A stretch of 8,071 nucleotides of DNA, from NCBI GenBank assembly GCA_007123575.1, contig SKKV01000124.1, positions 1 to 8,071 on the forward strand, written 5' to 3'. This stretch comes from Wenzhouxiangella sp. GTDB taxonomy: Bacteria > Pseudomonadota > Gammaproteobacteria > Xanthomonadales > Wenzhouxiangellaceae. Numbering within the stretch: the first letter of the stretch is position 1; each line of letters starts with the position of its first letter. This document shows positions 1 to 7,996 of the stretch, in pieces. The translations under genes were made by a program, and so were the position numbers. The notes below the pieces were generated by a model. It worked only from the letters and a program-made list of their open reading frames with translations, did no database searches and had not been told where the DNA came from.

Positions 1-642
1 CGCGGTGCCTTCGCCATGGGCGGCATGGCCGCGCAAATCCCGATCAAGAGCGACGAGGCGGCCAACGAAGCGGCTATCAAGAAGGTGCGTGAAGACAAGG
101 AGCGCGAGGCCGGCGACGGACACGACGGCACCTGGGTGGCGCATCCGGGCCTGATCCCCATTGCCATGGATATTTTTGACCGGCAGCTGGGCGAGCACCC
201 CAACCAGCTCCATCGGCTGCGCGAAGATGTCTCGGTGACCGCGGCCGACCTGATCAGCCCCTGCGAGGGCACGATCACCGAAGCAGGTGTGCGCGGCAAC
301 CTGAACGTGGCCATTCGCTACATGGCCGCCTGGCTGGGCGGGCAGGGCTGCGTGCCGATCAATCATCTGATGGAAGACGCGGCCACCGCTGAAATCGCCC
401 GGGCCCAGGTTTGGCAGTGGATTCGCCATCCGGCCGGACGCCTCGAAGACGGTCGTGACATCGATCACGATCTGATCCAGGCCTGGCAGGCCGAAGAGCT
501 GGAAAGCATCCGCCAGGACGTGGGCATGGAGGCCTTCGAGTCGGGCCGCTTCGGCGAGGCATCCGAGCTGCTGGCCGAGGTGACTGCCAGCGACGAATTC
601 GTCGAGTTTCTTACCCTGCCGGCCTATCAGAGGCTGGACTGA
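1..642 (+). CDS. aceB: Malate synthase A, C-terminal part (5' end outside window)
   Basis: Malate synthase condenses glyoxylate with acetyl-CoA to give malate, the second step of the cytosolic glyoxylate shunt. The reading frame is open from the first base, so the gene enters from the left. About 213 residues are present, against roughly 530 for the family, so this is about the last 40%. Visible family signatures, in fragment numbering, are AMGGMAAQIPIK (5-16), DGTWVAHPGL (42-51), the PCEGTITEAG block (87-96) and CVPINHLMEDAATAEI (117-132). The Asp of MEDAATAE (residue 125) is expected to be the catalytic base by family knowledge. The layout is that of the A isoform rather than the longer G isoform. 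It ends in TGA, and aceA starts 57 bp downstream on the same strand, so the two are probably co-transcribed. No frameshift or missing key residue is seen in the visible part. Confidence 0.95.
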   Translation, partial: RGAFAMGGMAAQIPIKSDEAANEAAIKKVREDKEREAGDGHDGTWVAHPGLIPIAMDIFDRQLGEHPNQLHRLREDVSVTAADLISPCEGTITEAGVRGNLNVAIRYMAAWLGGQGCVPINHLMEDAATAEIARAQVWQWIRHPAGRLEDGRDIDHDLIQAWQAEELESIRQDVGMEAFESGRFGEASELLAEVTASDEFVEFLTLPAYQRLD

Positions 643-663
643 AAGCCAATTGCAGGCAAATCC

Positions 664-677
664 TAGTAATTAGTAAT
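664..677 (+). repeat. Tandem 7-bp repeat in the aceB-aceA spacer
   Basis: The unit TAGTAAT occurs twice back to back in the short, locally A+T-rich spacer between aceB and aceA. It lies about 10 bp upstream of the aceA ribosome binding site. It may be no more than an unstructured, A/T-rich translation leader. No function can be assigned. Confidence 0.5.
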
Positions 678-699
678 TTCGTAACCGGAGCAAACTGAA

Positions 700-1989
<1,290 letters not shown>

Positions 1990-2004
1990 ACACGCCTGCC
2001 ATTA

Positions 2005-2050
2005 CTCCCCGCGCCGCCTGGTGGGCCATTCAGGCTCACCAGGTGGGGAG
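2005..2050 (+). terminator. Strong hairpin after aceA, terminator-like but without a T-tract
   Basis: An 11-bp stem is formed by 2017-2027 and 2033-2043 (CCTGGTGGGCC with GGCTCACCAGG, one G:T wobble) around a 5-base loop, ATTCA. An outer 6-bp stem, CTCCCC (2005-2010) with GGGGAG (2045-2050), extends it across an asymmetric internal loop. It begins 15 bp after the aceA stop. No run of T follows on either side, so it is not a canonical intrinsic terminator. It could protect the 3' end of the aceBA mRNA or act as a Rho-assisted terminator. The structure is seen; the role is inferred. Confidence 0.5.
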
Positions 2051-2065
2051 ATAGTTGAAAACCGC

Positions 2066-2093
2066 TTGACTCTGTCGCAGTATGGTGTGCAAT
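2066..2093 (+). promoter_or_regulatory. Candidate sigma-70 promoter for clpS(-clpA)
   Basis: TTGACT (2066-2071, five of six consensus bases) is followed after 16 bp by TGCAAT (2088-2093, four of six). Transcription would start near 2100, about 18 bases before the preferred clpS ATG at 2118. The -35 box is good and the -10 box is weak, so this is only a candidate. If real, it rules out the longer clpS start at 2082, which would lie inside the promoter. Confidence 0.35.
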
Positions 2094-2117
2094 CAAAGCC
2101 ATCCCTTCGCGGTAGCC

Positions 2118-2456
2118 ATGAGCGAAAACGAACAAAATCCTGAACACTTCCCAGGCGACGGTCTGGCACTTCAAGAAGCCAGCCCCAAAGTCAAGAAGCC
2201 GTCCCTGTATCGCGTCGTTCTGCTGAATGATGATTACACCCCGATGGACTTCGTTGTCCAGGTCCTGAAGCGCTTCTTCGGGCTATCTCACGATCGTGCC
2301 ACTACCGTCATGCTGCATATCCACACGCGCGGTCGCGGCGTGGCCGGGGTCTACACTTACGAAATCGCCGAGACCAAGGTCATCATGGTCAACGACTACG
2401 CGCGTGAGCACGAACATCCGCTGCAGTCAACGCTGGAGGAGGCTGGCGAGTCGTGA
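2118..2456 (+). CDS. clpS: ATP-dependent Clp protease adaptor ClpS
   Basis: ClpS binds proteins with N-terminal destabilising residues (Phe, Leu, Trp, Tyr) and hands them to the ClpA hexamer for unfolding and degradation by ClpP. The product is 112 residues from the chosen start, against 106 in E. coli. An unstructured, acidic N-terminal tail (1-26) precedes the folded core (about 29-112). The degron pocket is recognisable: NDDYTPMDFV (37-46) carries the Asn37/Asp38-Asp39 residues that bind the alpha-amino group and the hydrophobic gate Met43. His69 in HIHTRG aligns with E. coli His66. ETKVIMVNDYAREHEHPL (85-102) is the conserved C-terminal ClpA-facing part. An in-frame ATG at 2082 would add 12 residues, but has no ribosome binding site. 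The chosen start has only a weak GG-containing leader, so the start rests mainly on homology. clpA follows 76 bp downstream. Confidence 0.95.
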   Translation: MSENEQNPEHFPGDGLALQEASPKVKKPSLYRVVLLNDDYTPMDFVVQVLKRFFGLSHDRATTVMLHIHTRGRGVAGVYTYEIAETKVIMVNDYAREHEHPLQSTLEEAGES

Positions 2457-2485
2457 ATGTTTGCCCACACCACACTGAATCATCT

Positions 2486-2514
2486 TGCGTCATACTGGTC
2501 TCAAATTTGACGCA
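2486..2514 (+). promoter_or_regulatory. Inverted repeat TGCGTCA-N15-TGACGCA upstream of clpA
   Basis: A perfect 7-bp dyad lies in the clpS-clpA gap: TGCGTCA at 2486-2492 and TGACGCA at 2508-2514. It ends 18 bases before the clpA ATG. It could be a hairpin in the clpA leader of the clpSA mRNA or a protein-binding site. A related dyad (GCGTC, one base, GACGC) occurs upstream of infA. No convincing -10 box lies nearby, so I do not call a promoter. Seven matching pairs over this spacing can also arise by chance. Confidence 0.3.
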
Positions 2515-2532
2515 GCACCAGGCTTAGCCATC

Positions 2533-4821
2533 ATGTTCAGCAAGGATCTCGAGCTCTCGATTTCACAGGCCTACCACACGGCCCGCAGCAAGCGCCACGA
2601 GTTTCTGACCGTGGAGCACCTACTGCTGGCCCTGCTCGACAACAAGTCCGCGCGAGAAGTCTTCGATGCCTGCACCGTTGACATAAAGCGTCTGGGTCAC
2701 GAACTGAGCCAGGTCCTGGATGAAACCATTCCGGTCCTGTCGGCAGGGGACCAGCGCGATACCCAGCCCACGGTGGGATTCCAGCGGGTGTTGCAGCGCG
2801 CGCTCTACCACGTACAGTCAGCCGAGCGCAAAGAGGTGCTGGGCGCGAACGTGCTGGTGGCCATCTTCGGCGAAAAGGATTCCCATGCTGTTTACCTGTT
2901 GGGCAAGCAAGATCTTGCCCGCCTGGACGTGGTCAACTACATTTCTCACGGCATTGCCAAGAAGCCAGGGGCAGATGCTGCCTCGGAAGCCTCACAGAAG
3001 GTGGACGCACAGGGTCAGGAAGAAGACAAGTCGGCCCTGGCCGCCTATGCCGTCAACCTTAACGATCGTGCTCGTGCGGACAAGATTGACCCCCTGATTG
3101 GCCGGGCGCTTGAGGTTGAGCGCACCATCCAGATTCTTTGCCGCCGGCGCAAGAACAACCCGTTGTACGTCGGTGAATCCGGGGTCGGCAAGACGGCGCT
3201 GGCCGAAGGGTTGGCACGCCGGATTGTCGAGGAGGACGTGCCGGACGTGCTGTTGGAAGCGGAAATCTGGGCTCTGGACCTCGGCGCATTGCTGGCCGGG
3301 ACCAAGTATCGCGGCGACTTCGAAAAGCGGCTCAAGGCCGTGTTGTCCGAACTGCGCGACCGCGACAAGTCGGTGCTATTTATCGATGAAATCCACACCA
3401 TTATCGGCGCCGGCGCGGCTTCGGGCGGGGTAATGGACGCGTCGAATCTGATCAAACCGGTACTGGCCAACGGCGAACTGCGTTGTATCGGTTCAACCAC
3501 CTTTGACGAATATCGCGGCGTGTTCGAAAAAGATCGGGCGCTGGCTCGCCGCTTCCAGAAAATTGATATCGTTGAGCCGACGGTGGGTGAGACAATCGAA
3601 ATTCTCAATGGGCTCAAGCATCGCTTTGAAGAACATCATGGGGTGCGCTTTTCCCCGGAAGGCCTGGAAGCCGCCGCCACGCTGTCCGCCCGCCATATCA
3701 ACGATCGCCACTTGCCTGACAAGGCAATAGATGTGATTGACGAAGCCGGTGCCCGCGAGCGCTTGAAGGCCGAGTCTGATCGGGTGGAAGTCATTGGCGT
3801 GCACGAAATAGAAGAAGTCGTGGCGCGTATGGCGCGGATACCACCGCGCCAGGTATCGCGTTCCGACCGCGACGCGCTCAAAACGCTGGAGCGCGATTTG
3901 AAGATGGTGGTGTTCGGCCAGGACGAAGCGATCACGATGCTGTCCTCGGCGATCAAGATGTCGCGTTCCGGCCTGTCCGACGCAGACCGGCCCATCGGCA
4001 GCTTTCTGTTTGCCGGGCCCACCGGCGTTGGCAAGACTGAAGTGACACGCCAGCTTTCCATGACCTTGGGCATCGAGCTGATCCGCTTCGACATGTCGGA
4101 GTACATGGAGGCGCACACGGTTTCACGACTGGTCGGTGCGCCGCCGGGCTACGTCGGTTTCGACCGTGGCGGCCTGCTGACCGAGGCGGTGACGCAAACG
4201 CCGCACGCCGTTTTGCTGCTAGACGAAATCGAGAAGGCGCATCCGGATGTCTATAATCTGCTGCTGCAGATCATGGATCACGGTAAGCTGACTGACGCCA
4301 ATGGCCGTTCGGCCGATTTCCGCAACGTGATTCTGGTGATGACCACCAACGCCGGCGCGGCCTTGATGAATCGGCGCGGTATTGGATTCACCAAGTCCGA
4401 TCACAGCTCCGACGGCATGGAGGCAATTCGACGCCAGTTCACGCCGGAATTCCGTAATCGGCTCGATGCCATCATCCAGTTCCGCTCGCTTGACGTCGAA
4501 GTCATTTTGAAGGTTGTCGACAAATTCCTGATGGAACTGGAGAATCAGTTGGCAGATAAGGGCGTGACACTGGATATCAGCCAGCCGGCCAGGCAATGGC
4601 TGGCCGAGCACGGTTTTGACGAACAGATGGGCGCTCGCCCGATGAAGCGCGTAATTCAGGAAAACATCAAGCGGCCGCTGGCCGATGAGCTGTTGTTTGG
4701 AGATCTTTCCGACCACGGCGGTACCGTGATCGTAAGTCTTGCCGAAGACGGTGCTGGACTGAGCCTTGAAATCAAGGCCACCAACCAGTCTGAGACTGTG
4801 CCGGCCTCTCCCGAAGCCTGA
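2533..4821 (+). CDS. clpA: ATP-dependent Clp protease ATP-binding subunit ClpA
   Basis: ClpA is the AAA+ unfoldase that forms a hexamer on ClpP, threading tagged or ClpS-delivered proteins into the proteolytic chamber in the cytosol. From this start it has 762 residues (E. coli 758). Domains: Clp N domain (1-142), which docks ClpS; a polar linker (143-168); AAA-1 with Walker A GESGVGKT (214-221), pore loop GTKYRGDFE (257-265) and Walker B VLFIDE (281-286); a middle region; and AAA-2 with Walker A GPTGVGKT (495-502), pore loop GYVGFDRGG (539-547) and Walker B LLLDE (561-565). IGF at 617-619 corresponds to the E. coli ClpP-docking IGL loop, and ARPMKRVIQ lies in the C-terminal small domain. The frame stays open back to a TTG at 2485, but the N-terminus MFSKDLELS matches the family start. 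AGG at 2520-2522, ten bases upstream, can serve as a weak ribosome binding site. It is probably co-transcribed with clpS. Its stop is 3 bp from the stop of convergent infA. Confidence 0.97.
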   Translation: MFSKDLELSISQAYHTARSKRHEFLTVEHLLLALLDNKSAREVFDACTVDIKRLGHELSQVLDETIPVLSAGDQRDTQPTVGFQRVLQRALYHVQSAERKEVLGANVLVAIFGEKDSHAVYLLGKQDLARLDVVNYISHGIAKKPGADAASEASQKVDAQGQEEDKSALAAYAVNLNDRARADKIDPLIGRALEVERTIQILCRRRKNNPLYVGESGVGKTALAEGLARRIVEEDVPDVLLEAEIWALDLGALLAGTKYRGDFEKRLKAVLSELRDRDKSVLFIDEIHTIIGAGAASGGVMDASNLIKPVLANGELRCIGSTTFDEYRGVFEKDRALARRFQKIDIVEPTVGETIEILNGLKHRFEEHHGVRFSPEGLEAAATLSARHINDRHLPDKAIDVIDEAGARERLKAESDRVEVIGVHEIEEVVARMARIPPRQVSRSDRDALKTLERDLKMVVFGQDEAITMLSSAIKMSRSGLSDADRPIGSFLFAGPTGVGKTEVTRQLSMTLGIELIRFDMSEYMEAHTVSRLVGAPPGYVGFDRGGLLTEAVTQTPHAVLLLDEIEKAHPDVYNLLLQIMDHGKLTDANGRSADFRNVILVMTTNAGAALMNRRGIGFTKSDHSSDGMEAIRRQFTPEFRNRLDAIIQFRSLDVEVILKVVDKFLMELENQLADKGVTLDISQPARQWLAEHGFDEQMGARPMKRVIQENIKRPLADELLFGDLSDHGGTVIVSLAEDGAGLSLEIKATNQSETVPASPEA

Positions 4822-4824
4822 ACG

Positions 4825-5043
4825 CTACTTCATGCGGTAGGTGATTCTGCCCTTGGTCAGGTCGTAAGGTGTCATTTCCACCTTGACCCGGTCACCGGTC
4901 AGAATGCGAATGTAGTTCTTGCGCATGCGGCCGGAGATATGGGCTGTAATGATGTGTCCGTTGTCCAGCTCAACGCGAAACATTGTGTTGGGCAGGGTGT
5001 CGAGCACCTTGCCTTCCATCTCTAACTGATCGTCTTTCGGCAT
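4825..5043 (-). CDS. infA: Translation initiation factor IF-1
   Basis: IF-1 binds the A site of the 30S subunit and works with IF-2 and IF-3 in forming the initiation complex. The 72-residue length is exactly the bacterial norm. The whole chain is one S1-like OB fold. Family signatures are LPNTMFRVELDNGH (17-30), AHISGRMRKNYIRIL (34-48), GDRVKVEM (50-57) and PYDLTKGRI (59-67). The N-terminus MPKDDQLEMEG fits the usual MAKED pattern, so the start is secure even though AGGA in the leader lies only one base before the ATG and no better ribosome binding site is visible. It is convergent with clpA, with 3 bp between stop codons, so any shared terminator would have to lie inside coding sequence. 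The gene upstream on the same strand is the large glycosyltransferase, 123 bp away. An own promoter in that gap is likely for this essential gene, but I cannot identify it firmly. Confidence 0.98.
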   Translation of the reverse strand: MPKDDQLEMEGKVLDTLPNTMFRVELDNGHIITAHISGRMRKNYIRILTGDRVKVEMTPYDLTKGRITYRMK

Positions 5044-5091
5044 ATCCTGGTATTTTGAAGGTGTTAAAACCGCGTTATTGTGCCATCTTTA

Positions 5092-5102
5092 GCGTCAGAC
5101 GC
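5092..5102 (-). promoter_or_regulatory. Short perfect dyad GCGTC-A-GACGC in the infA upstream region
   Basis: The two 5-bp arms flank a single base, 48 bp upstream of the infA start. Read on the - strand, the site begins TTGCGTC, which could also serve as a poor -35 box. CACAAT follows it after 16 bp as a weak -10 candidate (four of six bases). The dyad could be an operator overlapping the infA promoter. The same TTGCGTC and GACGC arms, more widely spaced, lie upstream of clpA. All functional statements here are inference. Confidence 0.25.
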
Positions 5103-5166
5103 AAGGAAAAGCAGTGCTGTTGCGCGAATTAACGCTTCCTCGGCGCGCTCGTTGCCGAAAATCCGG

Positions 5167-7821
5167 TCAATCGGGTCGGCGTTCCGGAGTCCTTAGCTGT
5201 TCGGGCCTGAAGCCGGCGGCAACGCGATAGTACAGCGTACGAATTACCTCGCCATCGCGCAGAACGTCGCGCCGCTGCAGTGGGCCGAGGTCGATCAGTG
5301 CCTGTTCCAGCCAGGACTCGTTGATCAGCTTGTCCGAGTAGTTCACCAGGATGACCGGGCGGTTCGGGTCGATGTCCTCGTCAAACCAGAATTCCCACAT
5401 GGAGCCACTCATGCCAATGATGTTTTGTGCGGTGATGTGGTCGTGTCGGCCGTCCGGGTAGTGAAACGCCAGCGCCGCCGAGACGCCCCATTTGCTGGTC
5501 CCGGTCACGATTGGCTCGCTACCGGTCTGAGCAGCCACTTCTTTTTCGATAGTGGCTACCACTTCGGCGGTTTCCCGCCAGCCAAGATAGCCGCTGCCAA
5601 AGTCGCCGGTTCGCAGACCCGGCAGCCCCAGCGTGAAATAGTGCAGCAAGGCGCCGTACAACACGACCAAAAACAACACCGATGGAATCCAGGCTTTCAT
5701 CAGGCGCGCGTGGAACCGGCTAAGCGCGCCCTGGCCCGGCCAGATGTGCCGAACAAGGCCGGTCATGACCATCGGCAGCAGGGCAATCCAGGCTGGCAGG
5801 GTCCAGTGGAACTTGATCACGGAAAACAGTCCGTAGGCCAGGAAAACGGCCAGCGGAAACGCCGTCATGATCAGCATGAAGCGGCGACGTCGCTGCTCCG
5901 GCTCCAGGGCCGTCCGAATCGGTCCAAAGGCCTGGAAACAGGCCAGGGCGAGCACTGGGGACAGCAACAGCAACGCATAAATCACGACCAGGTAACTGGC
6001 AAAGTCGGGGTTCTCGAACAGCCTGCGGGTGCCTTGGAACAAAAACGATGCCCAGTCGTTCTGCCAGTTCCAGATCAGAACAGGCAGGAAGATCAGCGTG
6101 GCCAGGAGTACCGACAGGTATGGTTCCGGGCGAAAAAACCAGCGTCGGGCCTGGCGGTCGCACAGCATAAACAGCAGCGCGGCGGGGGCCAGCAAGGCGA
6201 TCGTGTATTTCGCCAGCAGACCAAGTCCCATGGCCAGGCCCAGCCCCAAAAAGGCCCAGGGTTGGTCGTCGATCAAGGCGCGCTTGAAATAGTAAAGCGC
6301 GGCAACCCAGGCGACGATCATCGGTGCATCCGGGGTCATGAGAATCCCCGAGACGGTAAAGAAAGGAACCACCGCCACCGCCAGCACGCAGACCAGTCCG
6401 GCCGTGCGGCCGCCCATGGTGGCGCCGTAGCGGTAGAAGTACCAGGCGCCGACAATGCTTAGCGGGATCAACAGGGCGCGAACGCCGAACACCGTGTCCC
6501 CGAACAGGCCCGTGCCGGCTGCGATCAGCCAGCCAACCAGGGGCGGGTGATCCAGGTAGGACAAGGCTAGGTGCTGGCTATACATCCAGTAATACATCTC
6601 GTCCGGAATCAGCTCGACCTGGCCCATGTACAGCATGCGCAGCACCAGCACGTAGGCAAACAGGCCAATGGCGGCCAGGTGCCAGCGCACGCGCGGAATG
6701 ACCCCCGAGGCGGTCGATGCAAACACGTAAAAGGCCGAGCCGAGGTAATTCACACCTGCGGTCACTACAATCGCCGGAAATATCGCCAGCATCGGCGATA
6801 TGCTCAGGACCTGGACCAGCAGCACCAGAACGCCGCCGCGCATCATCAGCGCCAGGACGGCAACAGTGAGAAAGCGTAGGTATCGCAGCGACAGCTTCAT
6901 GTCGGCATGCGCATCGCCGCTGAAGGTCCAGCGGTAGTTGAGGATGAAGTTGGTTACCGTCGCCACGACAAAGCTGGCGACATGGGCCGAGCCCAGTCGG
7001 GCACCGCTGCTGAGCAGGAAATGGAAGATCAGCAAATCGACCAGCATCCCGCTCAAGCCCACGAGACCGAACTTCGAAGCGCTGCCTAGCGAAATCCGCC
7101 CGCCGCCTAAATAGCTCAGGCGTTTCAGGTAGGTCAACTGCTGCTTCAGCCCGAGCTTTGATTGACCGTGCTGGCGGTCTTCGAAGACGATCGGGACCTC
7201 GATGGCACGAATACGATCACCGCCTTGAACCAGCAGTTCGAGCAGGATCTTGTAGCCGGCAGCGTGGCCGGGCAGGGCAAGCAGCCGTTCGCGGCCGGTG
7301 GCAAAAAAACCGGCCATCGGGTCGCGAACCTCGGTGAACGGCCAGGCCAGCAGGGTTGCCACCCGGGATGTCAGATGGCGAATCCACGGCCAGCCGATCG
7401 TCTGTCCGCCGGGCGCGTGCCGCGACCCGATGCTGACATCATGGGTGCCGCGTCGCAGCGGCTCCAGCAGTGCGGGCAGGCGTTCTGGTGGGTGCGAGCC
7501 ATCGGCGTCCATCACCACTACCCAGCGGCCTTGGGCGGCCTCGGCGCCTGCCAGCACGGCGGCCGATAGATCGGGCTTTCCCGTTCGTTCTATGATCCGG
7601 ACAGGGAACTGCTCTGCCCAGGATCGGGCGCGCGCTACCGTCTGGTCAGCCGAGTCATCATCGACAATGATGACTTCCATCTGATCGTCGGCCGGCACAA
7701 CCGCAAACACCCGCTCAAGCAGCCGATCAATGGTCTCACCCTCGTTGAGGGTGGGGACGACAATCGAATACTCCAGTGTGTGCGTCTGACCACTGGGGAG
7801 CGGACCAGTGTTGGCGGTCAT
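5167..7821 (-). CDS. Three-domain GT2 - GtrA - GT39 membrane glycosyltransferase fusion
   Basis: The 884-residue protein has three modules. Residues 15-240 form a DPM1/GtrB-like GT2 domain: IVVPTLNEGE (20-29), VDDDSADQT (53-61), the metal-binding DAD (105-107), GSR (132-134) and DPMAGFF (167-173). Such enzymes load a sugar from a nucleotide donor onto polyprenyl phosphate in the cytoplasm. Residues 247-370 form a GtrA-like module of four membrane helices, with FGLVGLSGMLVD and NFILNYRWTF; relatives are thought to help move the lipid-linked sugar across the membrane. From about 380 it is a GT39/PMT_2 (ArnT-like) transferase. This part has a first helix at 381-399, the catalytic-type Asp407-Glu408 in the following outer loop, DHPP (424-427), TPD (496-498), about ten further hydrophobic helices to 730, and a soluble tail of about 150 residues. 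The frame is unbroken, and the ATG is the only plausible start, with no clear ribosome binding site. The sugar and acceptor (lipid A, O-antigen, protein or other) cannot be read from the sequence. It is divergent from the tRNA-Gly gene. Confidence 0.88.
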   Translation of the reverse strand: MTANTGPLPSGQTHTLEYSIVVPTLNEGETIDRLLERVFAVVPADDQMEVIIVDDDSADQTVARARSWAEQFPVRIIERTGKPDLSAAVLAGAEAAQGRWVVVMDADGSHPPERLPALLEPLRRGTHDVSIGSRHAPGGQTIGWPWIRHLTSRVATLLAWPFTEVRDPMAGFFATGRERLLALPGHAAGYKILLELLVQGGDRIRAIEVPIVFEDRQHGQSKLGLKQQLTYLKRLSYLGGGRISLGSASKFGLVGLSGMLVDLLIFHFLLSSGARLGSAHVASFVVATVTNFILNYRWTFSGDAHADMKLSLRYLRFLTVAVLALMMRGGVLVLLVQVLSISPMLAIFPAIVVTAGVNYLGSAFYVFASTASGVIPRVRWHLAAIGLFAYVLVLRMLYMGQVELIPDEMYYWMYSQHLALSYLDHPPLVGWLIAAGTGLFGDTVFGVRALLIPLSIVGAWYFYRYGATMGGRTAGLVCVLAVAVVPFFTVSGILMTPDAPMIVAWVAALYYFKRALIDDQPWAFLGLGLAMGLGLLAKYTIALLAPAALLFMLCDRQARRWFFRPEPYLSVLLATLIFLPVLIWNWQNDWASFLFQGTRRLFENPDFASYLVVIYALLLLSPVLALACFQAFGPIRTALEPEQRRRRFMLIMTAFPLAVFLAYGLFSVIKFHWTLPAWIALLPMVMTGLVRHIWPGQGALSRFHARLMKAWIPSVLFLVVLYGALLHYFTLGLPGLRTGDFGSGYLGWRETAEVVATIEKEVAAQTGSEPIVTGTSKWGVSAALAFHYPDGRHDHITAQNIIGMSGSMWEFWFDEDIDPNRPVILVNYSDKLINESWLEQALIDLGPLQRRDVLRDGEVIRTLYYRVAAGFRPEQLRTPERRPD

Positions 7822-7867
7822 GATCGAGGGAATCAGGGCAGGGTTTCGGAATCCGGGCGATATTGTC

Positions 7868-7883
7868 GCTGATTCGATTCAGC
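7868..7883 (-). promoter_or_regulatory. Imperfect palindrome upstream of the glycosyltransferase fusion
   Basis: GCTGA (7868-7872) and TCAGC (7879-7883) flank TTCGAT. The centre TCGA is itself palindromic, so the whole 16-bp site is symmetric except for one T:T pair. It lies about 46 bp upstream of the fusion gene's ATG, in the divergent gap shared with the tRNA-Gly gene. It is a plausible operator or a 5'-leader hairpin. No convincing promoter for the fusion gene was found beside it. Confidence 0.25.
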
Positions 7884-7955
7884 AATGGAAATCGTGTCCA
7901 TTTGGCAATTACCGAATGCCGGCCAGGTTTGAGCAGAAATTTCGGCCAACGGGCC

Positions 7956-7983
7956 TTGACAGTATGAAAAATCTGCCTAAAAT
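7956..7983 (+). promoter_or_regulatory. Strong sigma-70 promoter of tRNA-Gly with GC-rich discriminator
   Basis: TTGACA (7956-7961) matches the -35 consensus perfectly. TAAAAT (7978-7983, five of six) follows after a 16-bp spacer. The next bases, GGGCGGC (7984-7990), form the GC-rich discriminator typical of stable-RNA promoters that ppGpp/DksA shut down in the stringent response. Transcription would start near 7990, a few bases before the mature tRNA 5' end. Confidence 0.88.
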
Positions 7984-7996
7984 GGGCGGCTCGATT

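Noticed and set aside
2082..2117. Upstream ATG as the clpS start
   Set aside because: It would add 12 residues not expected in ClpS, has no ribosome binding site, and falls within the candidate promoter.
2485..2532. TTG start giving a 16-residue extension of ClpA
   Set aside because: The ATG at 2533 gives the family N-terminus and length; the extension covers the leader inverted repeat.
3493..4116. Open frames on the - strand opposite clpA
   Set aside because: They overlap conserved AAA+ coding sequence and have no family resemblance.
5141..5157. CGGC/GCCG dyad just past the glycosyltransferase stop as a terminator
   Set aside because: It has only four pairs, a nine-base loop and no T-run on either strand.
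5425..6462. Long open frame on the + strand inside the glycosyltransferase gene (345 codons)
   Set aside because: The translation is rich in Gln, Arg and Gly with no motif, while the opposite strand encodes a clear membrane enzyme.
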